Source: Chitinophagaceae bacterium
GTDB taxonomy: Bacteria > Bacteroidota > Bacteroidia > Chitinophagales > Chitinophagaceae
Assembly (NCBI GenBank): GCA_947481355.1
Contig: CANKGM010000003.1
Coordinates: forward strand, 1-28,060
DNA: 28,060 nt
Direction of reading: 5' to 3'
The position numbers and the translations under genes were made by a program. Positions 8,190 to 17,323 of the stretch are shown here, piece by piece. How positions within the stretch are numbered: the stretch's first letter is position 1; each line of letters starts with the position of its first letter. Below the pieces are notes generated by a model that was given only the letters and a program-made list of their open reading frames with translations, had not been told where the DNA came from and ran no database searches.

Positions 8190-9527
8190 TTAACGCAAAA
8201 TCATTTGTCGATCTGCATCAAGTCGAATCAAAATAAATAATAACACTGTAAATGTTATTTGTGCTGTTCCTCCATAACTCATGAAGGGTAAAGGAATTCC
8301 AATAACGGGTACTATTCCAATGGTCATTCCAATATTAATAAAGACATGAAAAAATAAGACAGACGCAACCCCATATGCATAGCAACGACTAAAGGAACTA
8401 CGTTGCCGTTCAGCTATCCTTATTACACGAAAAATCATGAATAAATATAAGGCTAGCAATAGCAGACTTCCCATAAATCCAAATCCTTCACCAATGGTAC
8501 AAAATATAAAATCAGTTCTTTGCTCAGGAACAAAATCATAACGGGTTTGCGTTCCCTTTAGTAAGCCCTTGCCAAAAAAACCACCAGAACCAATCGCAAT
8601 CTTACTTTGTTTTACATTATAATTTCCAGCCTTCTTTTTTTCCTTTACTTTTTTTAAATCTTCCTCGCTTATTGTTTTAGTATCTACTTGAAAATCTTTA
8701 CCTACCGTAGAATAGATTCGCTGAACCTGATATGGCTTAAGCACATGATTAAAAAAATATGGTACAGCAAAGCGCTGAACACCAACACTAAAAGCCCAAA
8801 TAGCAAATACAACAAAAAACAATGATTTTCTTTTACTGATTTGACGCTTGAATAAAAACAACACAAAGCCAGCAAGTAACGTCAAGCCAACCGCTAAAAT
8901 ATTTTGGTCGATCAATAATGTTAATACAACCAACACCGCCAGAGAAAATGCAATAGATAAAAAAGCTGAGGGTAAGCCTTCCCGATACATCACTAGAAAA
9001 AAAGAAAAGTATACCAAGGCCAATCCTGTTTCACTTTGCATTATCGTAAGTATAGCAGGAATCAACACCAAAGACCCTGCTATAAACATCGTCTTTAGTT
9101 TGGATAGTGCTATATCTCTAGAAGAGAGGTATTTAGCCAATGCGAGATTTACAAATATCTTACACAATTCGGCAGGCTGTAATTGAAAAGAAGAAAAACG
9201 AATGATAGACTTTGTTCCTTTTACATCTGTATGAAACGGAAACACTAAAATCAGCAAGATGATTCCAAAAACATAAAAGATGTTTGCAGTAGCAGTATAA
9301 AACTTACTGTCTGTCAACAAAATAAAAACAGCCAATATAGCACTCAATAAAAAATATAGCGATTGTCGACTATAATCTGTGGTAAGTGATAAAAACCCAT
9401 TTAATATATTTTCATCCCGATATGTTGAAGCAAAAATGCTAGCAATACCTGTGATGACTAGAATAACATAAACCAGCACCAACGTCCAATCGACGCCCTT
9501 TGATATCTCAAATGAATTCTTCTTCAT
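8190..9527 (-). CDS. rodA: Rod-shape peptidoglycan polymerase RodA
   Basis: SEDS-family membrane glycosyltransferase that polymerises lipid II during cell elongation, working with PBP2. The 445 residues contain about ten hydrophobic helices. Family signatures are LQPAELCKI (around 116-124), QSKIAIGSGGFFGKGLLKGTQ and FVPEQRTDFIF (D339 corresponds to the catalytic aspartate), plus PLPFMSYGGTA near the end. The start ATG lies inside the end of mrdA (20-base overlap), a sign of translational coupling. Odd points: a lysine- and glutamate-rich insertion at about 276-302 in the large extracytoplasmic loop, and IGEGFG where IGEE or AEE is common. Confidence 0.95.
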   Translation of the reverse strand: MKKNSFEISKGVDWTLVLVYVILVITGIASIFASTYRDENILNGFLSLTTDYSRQSLYFLLSAILAVFILLTDSKFYTATANIFYVFGIILLILVFPFHTDVKGTKSIIRFSSFQLQPAELCKIFVNLALAKYLSSRDIALSKLKTMFIAGSLVLIPAILTIMQSETGLALVYFSFFLVMYREGLPSAFLSIAFSLAVLVVLTLLIDQNILAVGLTLLAGFVLFLFKRQISKRKSLFFVVFAIWAFSVGVQRFAVPYFFNHVLKPYQVQRIYSTVGKDFQVDTKTISEEDLKKVKEKKKAGNYNVKQSKIAIGSGGFFGKGLLKGTQTRYDFVPEQRTDFIFCTIGEGFGFMGSLLLLALYLFMIFRVIRIAERQRSSFSRCYAYGVASVLFFHVFINIGMTIGIVPVIGIPLPFMSYGGTAQITFTVLLFILIRLDADRQMILR

Positions 9528-11553
9528 GCTCTGGTTTTAGTGCGTTTAAGTGAAACGCTAAGATTATGCCTTGAGGAATCTTATTTTCAAAAGGAGATAG
9601 TGGAATAAACGCCTGCAGCTTAAGTTGCTCTTTCTTTATGCGTTTCAAGCGAAGTGAGTCTAACGCCTTTCGTTTAGCCTTTACAATTGGAAGAATTATC
9701 TCCTTATTTTCAATACGTTCAACTTCAGTCCATCGTGCTTGAGATAATGTATCCTTTAGGTATTTCTCAACTATTAAAGAGGCCATCGGACCGGCCCAAG
9801 TTGCACCGAATCCTGCATTTTCAACTACCACGGCAACAGCAATTTTAGGATTCACTCTTGGGGCAAAACAAACAAACCAGGAATGGTTTGCTAATTTTTC
9901 TCGTTTACCATAAATTATTCCATAGTTTTCTGCTGTACCGGTTTTGCCAGCAATAGCAATGCCTTCAATGCGTGCACCTCGAGCAGTTCCACTTTCAACT
10001 ACATCCTGCATTGCCATTTGTACAATATTGTAAATGGTATCAGGAATATTAGTTACGCTGTGCCTGATTTTATACCGATTGAGTATCGTATCAGAGACGT
10101 GAGCGTCATCAATTGATTTTACAAAATGGGGAGTATAATAATATCCTTTATTAGCTATGATAGACATCAAATTTGCCATTTGCAATGGAGTAACCTGCAT
10201 TTCACCCTGACCAATTCCAAGAAACACATTTGTGCAAGAGCTCCACGACTTATTGTAAGTTCTGTTATAAAAACTAGTGTCAGGAATATATCCGCGATCT
10301 TCACTTGGCAAATCAATACCAAGTTTTACGCCTAGCCCAAACGAATTCATATACCTCTTCCACCGAAGATATCCATTAACCGTATTTCGTTCACGTGGGT
10401 TATCAAGAGCCAGTCTATATATATGTGAAAAATAGCTATTGCATGAATGGGCTAAGGCTAGTCTAAGATTTGCAGCATGCCCTGCAAATTTCTCTTCACA
10501 TGATATTGGCCTTCGGCATCCAAGGTATACTCCTCGACAATTAAATCCGAAATCTGGTGTAATTACTCCTTCATCCAAAGCAATCAAAGCTTGTATCGGT
10601 TTAATAGTAGACCCTGGAGGATATTGTCCTTTAATTGCCCTATTAAAAAGAGGCCTTGCCGTATCCCTCAAAAGCCAAGAGAAATTATTTCTACGCTGAT
10701 GTCCAGTCAATTGATTTGGGTCAAACGTTGGTCCACTTGCCAATGCCAATATCCCCCCAGTTTTCGGTTCTATAGCAACAATAGCACCAAGTTTATTAGC
10801 TAAAAGTCGCTCAGCAAGTAATTGTAAATCGATATCCATGTATGTTCTTAGGTTACGACCTGCAATGGCAATTGAATCGAATCGACCTTGTTCATATGGC
10901 CCAACTATTCTATTTTTATTATCCTTAAGCTGATACCGAACACCTCGTTGGCCCATCAATATTGGCTCATAAAATCGCTCCAACCCGCTTAAGCCCATAT
11001 AATCTCCTATTTGATAAAAATAGTTGGTGCGTTTTAATATTGTTGAATCAACTTCCCCAACATATCCAAGAACTTGTGCTGCTGCTTTATAAGGGTATGA
11101 TCTAATAGGTCTTTCTTGAAGAAAGAAACCTGGTTCGAATCGGTAAATATTCTCCTGAAGCTGAACAAAGGTTTCGATAGAAAGGGATGACTCAAAAATA
11201 GATGGTCGGTATCTTCCATTTTTAATAATGGCTGATATTAATCGGCCCTTGAATTCAGCCATATCAATCTTTAAAATCCTACAGATACCTAGTGTGTCTA
11301 ATCCTAAGAGTTGAGTGGGTAATATCATCAAATCATAGGTCTGCGTATTTTGAAGAATTGCCTTCCCTCTTCGGTCAAAAACAATTCCGCGCTCGGGGAA
11401 TATTACCTTTTTACTTACCGCATTATCAATTGCAAGAAGATCATACTTAGAAGAGGCTAGTTGAAGAAACAATAATCGAATGATTAGTATTGCAAAGGAG
11501 ATCCCTATTATCAAACGTATCACATTCTGTCTTGACTGGTTGATCGCTGGCAT
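9508..11553 (-). CDS. mrdA: Penicillin-binding protein 2 (elongation transpeptidase)
   Basis: Class B PBP, the transpeptidase partner of RodA. One N-terminal membrane helix lies at about residues 12-31 (RLIIGISFAILIIRLLFLQL). The dimerisation/pedestal region follows, with FPERGIVFDRRG and YPYKAAAQVLGYVGEV. The transpeptidase motifs are complete: STIK with nucleophile S315 and K318 (YPPGSTIKP), SCN at 370-372, and KTG at 537-539 (AGKTGTAEN). The length of 681 is somewhat above E. coli PBP2 (633). The C-terminal 80 residues form a charged tail whose last codons overlap rodA. Operon order mreB-mreC-mreD-mrdA-rodA is conserved in Bacteroidota. Confidence 0.96.
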   Translation of the reverse strand: MPAINQSRQNVIRLIIGISFAILIIRLLFLQLASSKYDLLAIDNAVSKKVIFPERGIVFDRRGKAILQNTQTYDLMILPTQLLGLDTLGICRILKIDMAEFKGRLISAIIKNGRYRPSIFESSLSIETFVQLQENIYRFEPGFFLQERPIRSYPYKAAAQVLGYVGEVDSTILKRTNYFYQIGDYMGLSGLERFYEPILMGQRGVRYQLKDNKNRIVGPYEQGRFDSIAIAGRNLRTYMDIDLQLLAERLLANKLGAIVAIEPKTGGILALASGPTFDPNQLTGHQRRNNFSWLLRDTARPLFNRAIKGQYPPGSTIKPIQALIALDEGVITPDFGFNCRGVYLGCRRPISCEEKFAGHAANLRLALAHSCNSYFSHIYRLALDNPRERNTVNGYLRWKRYMNSFGLGVKLGIDLPSEDRGYIPDTSFYNRTYNKSWSSCTNVFLGIGQGEMQVTPLQMANLMSIIANKGYYYTPHFVKSIDDAHVSDTILNRYKIRHSVTNIPDTIYNIVQMAMQDVVESGTARGARIEGIAIAGKTGTAENYGIIYGKREKLANHSWFVCFAPRVNPKIAVAVVVENAGFGATWAGPMASLIVEKYLKDTLSQARWTEVERIENKEIILPIVKAKRKALDSLRLKRIKKEQLKLQAFIPLSPFENKIPQGIILAFHLNALKPEHEEEFI

Positions 11554-11595
11554 AGAATTAAAAGGGGGTTCTGTGCGAATTTACACTATGCAATG

Positions 11596-12117
11596 TTAAC
11601 GTGTACGTGTTTTTCTATGAACAAAAAGTTCTGCAATCAACATGAGCAACAAACTAATTAACGATGTTCCAATTAACTTTCCCAAAAAATACAAAAAACT
11701 ACCAAACTGAATCCACTCTAAAAGTATAAGGTATCCATTATGCAAAATGGTTAAAAAAAGAATATAGGTCGAATAGGGCAGTGACCCCATTGAAAATCGG
11801 TTAGGCTCTTCATCCCCCCATTCTGTGACCTCCTTAGGCAGAAGTAAGATAATTATGTAGGGTCTCATATAAGCAATTAACACGGAGGCTGCAGTATGCA
11901 ATCCGGGCGTCTTATAGAACACATCCAGAATCATGCCTACTAAAAATCCAAAAAAAAGCAAAGCAGTTCTAGAGGTTTTAAATGGAAGCCAAAGAATCAA
12001 TGCAAAATAAAAATAAGGCACAATAAATTGATGCAATGGCGGGATTTTACTCAGAATGAATACCTGAATAAAAATGATTATAAAAAAGCGGATGCTATTT
12101 TGAATAATGTATCTCAC
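11596..12117 (-). CDS. mreD: Rod-shape-determining protein MreD
   Basis: A 173-residue, strongly hydrophobic protein with about five predicted helices, for example FFIIIFIQVFILSKIPPL at the N-terminus and LIGTSLISLLLMLIAELFVH at the C-terminus. MreD is poorly conserved in sequence, so the call relies on size, topology, the segment FFGFLVGMILDVFYKTPGLHTAASVLIAY and its place between mreC and mrdA. Its start overlaps the stop of mreC by four bases, indicating coupled translation. Confidence 0.88.
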   Translation of the reverse strand: MRYIIQNSIRFFIIIFIQVFILSKIPPLHQFIVPYFYFALILWLPFKTSRTALLFFGFLVGMILDVFYKTPGLHTAASVLIAYMRPYIIILLLPKEVTEWGDEEPNRFSMGSLPYSTYILFLTILHNGYLILLEWIQFGSFLYFLGKLIGTSLISLLLMLIAELFVHRKTRTR

Positions 12118-12962
12118 TCTTTAATTAATTTTTGTTTAAGCTCTTGCATTTCCTCCTCCAAGATATTTTTTACAACATATGCATGCTGAATTGAATAAAA
12201 GTCAGTAGAGGTTCGAACCTTTAATATATAGGTATTTGTTTCTTGATCTTGATCAACTTCTTCTACATAACCAATTGCCATCCCGGGTGGAAAACGATCA
12301 GAATATGGACTGGTAATAACAGTATCTCCTTTTTTAACATTCACAGTCTTCGGTATTTTATTCAAACTAAGGATTGCTGGATCCTTTCCATCCCAGCTTA
12401 CCTCACCAAGTCCACTCCCTTGCTTCATCACAGCAATCAGCTTCGATTGACGATGAAGTAAACTCATTACAATAGACATATTCTTACTTGTTCCAACAAC
12501 AGTACCGATAACGCCGTCAGGGCCAACTACTGCCATATAATTTAACACGCCTTGATCACTACCTCGATGAAGCATGATGTAATTCTGTTGAAGAAAGACA
12601 GAGTTACTAATCACTTTTGCTGGCATATATTGGAATTGTCTGACAACGGAAATTGAATCATTTTTCAAGGTGTCTACGACAAAGGAGAAGGTAGAATCTG
12701 CCACAATCAAACCTGATGAAAGACGAGAAAGAAGAGCGGCATTTTGCAAGCGCAAAGATTGATTTTCTTTCTTTAAGGAAAAATATTCCTCAACATTATT
12801 TACCCTATCAAAAACTTTTCCTGATACTTCACTCGAAAAAATAGTGTAAATCGTGTTGTGAAACTTGTTGTAGGTAAAGAGCATATAAAGAGATATCCCC
12901 TGCAACAACAGAAAAAATATCAGCACTGAATACCTCTTTAAAAAAAGAAAAACGTTACGCAT
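12114..12962 (-). CDS. mreC: Rod-shape-determining protein MreC
   Basis: Bitopic membrane protein linking the MreB filament to the periplasmic synthetic enzymes. Residues 1-10 are cytoplasmic, with a membrane helix at about 11-30 (SVLIFFLLLQGISLYMLF). A coiled coil at about 55-85 (EEYFSLKKENQSLRLQNAALLSRL) is followed by the two beta-rich MreC domains. Typical motifs are PAKVISNS, LHRGSDQGV, VVGPDGVIGTV, SKLIAVMKQGSGLGEVSWDG and DTVITSPYSDRFPPGMAIGYV. The 282-residue length is normal. It is 37 bases downstream of mreB and overlaps mreD. Confidence 0.95.
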   Translation of the reverse strand: MRNVFLFLKRYSVLIFFLLLQGISLYMLFTYNKFHNTIYTIFSSEVSGKVFDRVNNVEEYFSLKKENQSLRLQNAALLSRLSSGLIVADSTFSFVVDTLKNDSISVVRQFQYMPAKVISNSVFLQQNYIMLHRGSDQGVLNYMAVVGPDGVIGTVVGTSKNMSIVMSLLHRQSKLIAVMKQGSGLGEVSWDGKDPAILSLNKIPKTVNVKKGDTVITSPYSDRFPPGMAIGYVEEVDQDQETNTYILKVRTSTDFYSIQHAYVVKNILEEEMQELKQKLIKE

Positions 12963-12999
12963 GAATGGCCTACTCCTTAATTATTTTAAGCGAGGCTAA

Positions 13000-14025
13000 T
13001 TATCGCATGATGAAAGGAAAATTCTGATAGTTCTTTAGCGCAAGACCGGTTCCACGCACTACACTCTTTAGTGGGTCTTGGGCAATATGAACAGGCAGTT
13101 TAATTTTGAGAGAAAGACGCTTATCTAATCCTTTCAACAAAGCACCGCCTCCAGTTATATATAATCCTCTTCTGTAAATATCTGCAGCCAATTCAGGGGG
13201 AGTTGTTTCCAAGGCCTTAAGTATAGCTTCCTCAATCTTAAAGATTGATTTATCTAATGCCTCAGCAATTTCTTGGTAACTAACCATGATTTGCTTTGGT
13301 ATACCAGTAACAAGATCTCGTCCGTTTACCGCCATGTCTTCTGGTGGATTATCTAAATCTTTCATTGCTGCACCTACGTGAATTTTAATTTGTTCGGCAG
13401 TTCTTTCACCGATTAACAAACTATGATACCTTCTTAAGGCCTCCATGATGTCTGCAGTAAATTCATCACCTGCAATACGAATGGACTGATCACAAACAAT
13501 ACCCGCAAGTGCGATAACTGATATACCTGTAGTGCCACCTCCAATATCAATAATCATGTTACCGATAGGTTCAGTAACATCAATACCTATACCTATAGCT
13601 GCGGCCATAGGCTCATGGATAAGATAAACTTCCTTTGCTCCAGCTTGTTCAGCACTATCTCTAACAGCTCTTTTTTCAACTTCAGTAATACTAGAAGGAA
13701 TACAAATCATCATTCTCCAACTAGGTGGGAACAGTGGCTTCTTAGGATAAATAAGTTTTATCATTTCCCTAATCATCAATTCAGCTGCATTAAAATCAGC
13801 TATTACACCATCCTTTAAGGGTCGAACAGTTCTGATGCTTTCATGTGTTTTTTCATGCATTAACAATGCTTTCTTACCGACAGCTAACAATAGTTTTGGA
13901 TTATTACGATCCAATGCTACGATTGAAGGTTCATTCACAACAATTTCATCGTCATGAATAATAAGGGTATTTGCTGTACCCAAATCAATTGCTATATCTT
14001 GTGTAAACCATGTGAAAAGTCCCAT
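13000..14025 (-). CDS. mreB: Rod-shape-determining protein MreB (actin homologue)
   Basis: Cytoplasmic ATP-binding filament protein that guides lateral wall synthesis. The 341-residue length is normal. The actin-fold phosphate-1 motif is DLGTANTLI near residue 14, the phosphate-2 motif is DIGGGTTGISVIAL, and the adenosine motif is YITGGGALLKGLD. The conserved segment HEPMAAAIGIGIDV is also present. It is the first gene of the elongation operon, with a 108-base gap to purD upstream that holds a plausible promoter. The divisome paralogue FtsA is excluded by sequence and by the mreC/mreD neighbours. Confidence 0.97.
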   Translation of the reverse strand: MGLFTWFTQDIAIDLGTANTLIIHDDEIVVNEPSIVALDRNNPKLLLAVGKKALLMHEKTHESIRTVRPLKDGVIADFNAAELMIREMIKLIYPKKPLFPPSWRMMICIPSSITEVEKRAVRDSAEQAGAKEVYLIHEPMAAAIGIGIDVTEPIGNMIIDIGGGTTGISVIALAGIVCDQSIRIAGDEFTADIMEALRRYHSLLIGERTAEQIKIHVGAAMKDLDNPPEDMAVNGRDLVTGIPKQIMVSYQEIAEALDKSIFKIEEAILKALETTPPELAADIYRRGLYITGGGALLKGLDKRLSLKIKLPVHIAQDPLKSVVRGTGLALKNYQNFPFIMR

Positions 14026-14049
14026 CAGTTCTGAATTTTTTAGATGTTA

Positions 14050-14079
14050 CAAAGTTGAAATAAAAAAAGGGATAAACAA
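14050..14079 (-). promoter_or_regulatory. Candidate promoter of the mreB operon
   Basis: Read on the minus strand there is TTG (14079-14077), 19 bases, then CAACTTTG (14057-14050), one mismatch from the Bacteroidota pattern TTG-N17-23-TANNTTTG. It lies 24 bases before the mreB ATG. A second exact box, TAAATTTG (14091-14084), lacks a TTG at the right distance. No terminator is visible after purD, so read-through from purD is possible too. Confidence 0.35.
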
Positions 14080-14133
14080 TCAACAAATTTATAAGAATCT
14101 AGATAATAATGTTAAAGTGCTCTCAGCCTAAAA

Positions 14134-15417
14134 CTATCCTGGAAATTCAAAGCCTATATCTTCTCTGAAGTCCATTTTTTCGAAATGGATGGATTTAATC
14201 TTAGCTAGTGAGGTAGAAACCGCCTCTTGGATCGAACCTCCAAAGGATGTGATTGCGGCAACACGCCCTCCATTGGTGAAATAATTACCCTCCTTTTCCA
14301 TTGTTCCAGCATGAAATGCCATGGTTTGAGTACCTGAAGCTTCATTCAGCCCTGAAATCACCTTGCCTTTTTCAAATTCACCAGGATAACCCCCGCTTAC
14401 AAGCACTACCGTTGCTGCAGCACGTTTATCGGTTTCAATTAACCCATTCTCCAGTTTACCCTGTGCCATGGCTAAAAATAACTCAACCAAATCAGAAGTC
14501 AATCTCGGCATAACAACTTCTGTCTCTGGATCGCCCATTCTACAATTGTATTCAATAACAAAAGGCTCACCTTCTACCTTGATTAAACCAAAGAAAACAA
14601 ATCCATGATATATTAATCCTTCCTCAGCAATGCCCTTGATAGTAGGCTCTACAACTTGTTTTATAACTTTATCCATGAATACGTTGTCTGCAAAAGGAAC
14701 TGGACTTATAGCACCCATACCTCCAGTGTTTGGGCCTGTATCTCCTTTCCCTATTCGTTTATAATCCTTGGCCTCTGGGAGTAAGATATACTTTTCACCA
14801 TCAGTAAGGGCAAACACACTTAATTCTACTCCTGTTAGAAATGATTCTACCACAACCCGCTCTCCGGCTTTACCAAAGCGTGAAAGTTGGATCATCTCTT
14901 CAAAAGTATGCAACGCCTCCTCAAGCGTTTGTGCAATAACTACACCCTTCCCTGCTGCAAGTCCATCTGCCTTTAACACAATAGGGAGACTATGATTCTT
15001 CAAATAACTGACACCTTCCTGAAAATTGGACTGGGTAAATTCACGATAAGCTGCTGTAGGGATGCTATGTCTTTCCATAAAGCCCTTCGCAAAAGCTTTG
15101 CTTCCTTCAAGTTGAGCACCAGCTGCTGAAGGTCCAACAACGATAATATTGCTTAATTCAATATCAGATTTAAAATAATCGAAGATGCCATTTACAAGTG
15201 GGTCTTCAGGACCAACAACCAACAGTTGAATATTTTTTGCCTTACAAAAGGCTCCAATAGCGTCAAAATCATTTACTGAAATACTGATATTCTCTCCAAA
15301 TTGGGCGGTCCCGGGGTTCCCAGGAGCAATATAGAGTTTTTCACAATGAGCACTTTTGCTGATTTTTTGGGCAAATGCATGTTCTCTTCCTCCAGCACCT
15401 AATAGAAGTATATTCAT
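14134..15417 (-). CDS. purD: Phosphoribosylamine--glycine ligase (GAR synthetase)
   Basis: ATP-grasp enzyme of de novo purine synthesis: phosphoribosylamine plus glycine plus ATP gives glycinamide ribonucleotide. The 427 residues match the family length. The N-terminal domain begins MNILLLGAGGREHAFA. VVGPEDPLVNGI, KADGLAAGKGVVIA and GPNTGGMGAISPVP are family signatures. The metal-binding ATP-grasp end is EYNCRMGDPETEVVMPRL. The C-terminal region has AAATVVLVSGGYPG. It stands alone on the minus strand with no other pur genes in view, 139 bases divergent from the transporter gene and 108 bases before mreB. Confidence 0.97.
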   Translation of the reverse strand: MNILLLGAGGREHAFAQKISKSAHCEKLYIAPGNPGTAQFGENISISVNDFDAIGAFCKAKNIQLLVVGPEDPLVNGIFDYFKSDIELSNIIVVGPSAAGAQLEGSKAFAKGFMERHSIPTAAYREFTQSNFQEGVSYLKNHSLPIVLKADGLAAGKGVVIAQTLEEALHTFEEMIQLSRFGKAGERVVVESFLTGVELSVFALTDGEKYILLPEAKDYKRIGKGDTGPNTGGMGAISPVPFADNVFMDKVIKQVVEPTIKGIAEEGLIYHGFVFFGLIKVEGEPFVIEYNCRMGDPETEVVMPRLTSDLVELFLAMAQGKLENGLIETDKRAAATVVLVSGGYPGEFEKGKVISGLNEASGTQTMAFHAGTMEKEGNYFTNGGRVAAITSFGGSIQEAVSTSLAKIKSIHFEKMDFREDIGFEFPG

Positions 15418-15556
15418 ATAATAAAAAATTCAAATAAATAGGCTAAATCCTTCCCTGCGAAGATACAGATGCAGAAAAGAATAGAGAATTCTTTTGAGAA
15501 GAAAACCCCGTTGAACTAAATTCCTTATTTTAGGTTCACATTACAAAACTGAGCAC

Positions 15557-17263
15557 ATGAGCCAACATCCAAGCACCTCGCATCCAAAAGGATTATATAT
15601 TCTATTTACCACAGAAATGTGGGAAAGATTCAACTACTATGGGATGCGGGCCATATTTGTTCTTTTCATGACAAAAGCAATGCTATTTGATAAAACCTTC
15701 GCCTCCAATTTATATGGCAGTTACACTAGCCTTAGCTATCTAACCCCACTCATTGGAGGATTTATGGCTGATAGATATTTAGGGAACAAGAGATCAATAA
15801 TTATGGGTGGTTTGACAATGGCAATTGGTGAATTCATTTTGTTTTTTTGTGGGTCAACCTATCAAAGCAATCCATCACTTTCCATGATGCTTTTTTTCTG
15901 TGGCCTTGGATTTATGATAGCAGGTAATGGATTTTTCAAACCAAATATTTCCTCGATGGTAGGTCAGTTATATCCTCCTGAAGATAGGAGAATTGATCCA
16001 GCCTATACCATATTTTATATGGGTATTAATGTTGGTGGTGCGTTGGGCCCATTCCTTTGTGGGATTTTTGGAGACACTGGAAATCCTGCTGATTTCAAAT
16101 GGGCTTTCCTAGTAGCCGGCATAGGAATGTTATTAAGTGTCATTATTCAAAAAGTATTTCAAGACAAATACCTACTTGATCATACGGGTAAACAAATTGG
16201 TAACCCTCCAGAAAAAAAGAATAAAAGCAATATAAAACCATTTATGATTGTCCTAGGGATGGCACTATTTGCTGGCCTCATGATTGCATTGGTGTATGTA
16301 GATGCAAAAGTTTTTTCCTTTTTATTTTATCTACTCATCGCCTCTCTTATATTAATCTTATTTATAATTTTTAGTGATAAATCCCTTTCTGTCTTTGAAA
16401 AGAAAAAAATTGGTGTACTATTTATTGTCTCATTTTTTGTGATCTTTTTCTGGAGTGCATTTGAACAAGCTGGTGCATCACTAACCTTCTTTGCTGATGA
16501 ACAAACAGACCGCTATGTTGGACTTCACATACCTGTTTGGATAGTTTATGCATTATCCATTGCATTACTAGCATTCACTTATAAGCTGTACAAAAAAGCA
16601 ACGTTAACCCTCAGCGCAAATGATGTTAAACTTAGAAACACAGTTTACTTTTTATTAACCATAATGGGCCTAGGTATTCTATACCTCAACTATTATTTAG
16701 TTACCAAAGGAAATCAAGACATACTATTTGATGAAGTTCCTGCAAGTTTTTTCCAATCACTAAACTCTTTATTCGTGGTAAGCTTTGCACCCGTTTTTGC
16801 TTGGATTTGGCTTAAACTAGGAAAATATGAACCTTCGTCACCTACAAAAATGGCATTAGGATTATTATTGCTTGCTTTAGGCTATTTGTGGATCGCTACT
16901 GGTGTTAAAGATGTACAACCTGGTATTAAAGTGGGAATGATATGGCTTACTGGACTATATATCCTACACACTTGGGGAGAACTTTGTCTTTCCCCAATTG
17001 GAATGTCTTTATTCAACAAACTATCTCCATTGAAATTATCATCATTACTCATGGCTGTATGGTTTCTTGCAAACGCATTTGCAAACAAACTTGCTGGCAA
17101 GTTAAGCGCCTTGTATCCAGACCAAGGAACAACTACTTCATTCATGGGCTTTGAAATGCATAACATGTACGACTTCTTTTTACTGTTTGTTATACTTGCA
17201 GGACTAGCATCACTGATATTATTTTCATTAACCAGCTGGTTACAAAAAATGATGAAGTCATAA
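15557..17263 (+). CDS. POT-family proton-dependent oligopeptide transporter
   Basis: Inner-membrane symporter of the major facilitator superfamily (PTR2/POT), importing di- and tripeptides with protons. The ExxERFxYYG proton/peptide motif is at residues 20-30 (EMWERFNYYGM). The second family signature, FYMGINVGGALGP, is in the fifth helix region. The 568 residues contain about 14 hydrophobic helices. This exceeds the roughly 490 of enterobacterial Dtp proteins but is usual for Bacteroidota members, which carry an extended central region. EQAGASLTFFADEQTDR and GELCLSPIGMSLFNKLSP (transport-site region of the C-terminal half) also fit. The start ATG at 15557 follows a 139-base divergent gap with purD. 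Confidence 0.93.
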   Translation: MSQHPSTSHPKGLYILFTTEMWERFNYYGMRAIFVLFMTKAMLFDKTFASNLYGSYTSLSYLTPLIGGFMADRYLGNKRSIIMGGLTMAIGEFILFFCGSTYQSNPSLSMMLFFCGLGFMIAGNGFFKPNISSMVGQLYPPEDRRIDPAYTIFYMGINVGGALGPFLCGIFGDTGNPADFKWAFLVAGIGMLLSVIIQKVFQDKYLLDHTGKQIGNPPEKKNKSNIKPFMIVLGMALFAGLMIALVYVDAKVFSFLFYLLIASLILILFIIFSDKSLSVFEKKKIGVLFIVSFFVIFFWSAFEQAGASLTFFADEQTDRYVGLHIPVWIVYALSIALLAFTYKLYKKATLTLSANDVKLRNTVYFLLTIMGLGILYLNYYLVTKGNQDILFDEVPASFFQSLNSLFVVSFAPVFAWIWLKLGKYEPSSPTKMALGLLLLALGYLWIATGVKDVQPGIKVGMIWLTGLYILHTWGELCLSPIGMSLFNKLSPLKLSSLLMAVWFLANAFANKLAGKLSALYPDQGTTTSFMGFEMHNMYDFFLLFVILAGLASLILFSLTSWLQKMMKS

Positions 17264-17323
17264 TTTTAAGCATGATTTTAAGGAAAATAGAAGTAGTAAT
17301 AATTTGAATTTAATAACACCGCG

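Noticed and set aside
8848..9186. Plus-strand 112-codon frame antisense to rodA
   Set aside because: It lies entirely over transmembrane coding sequence of rodA and is Asn/Lys-rich as expected from the complement; there is no independent evidence for a gene.
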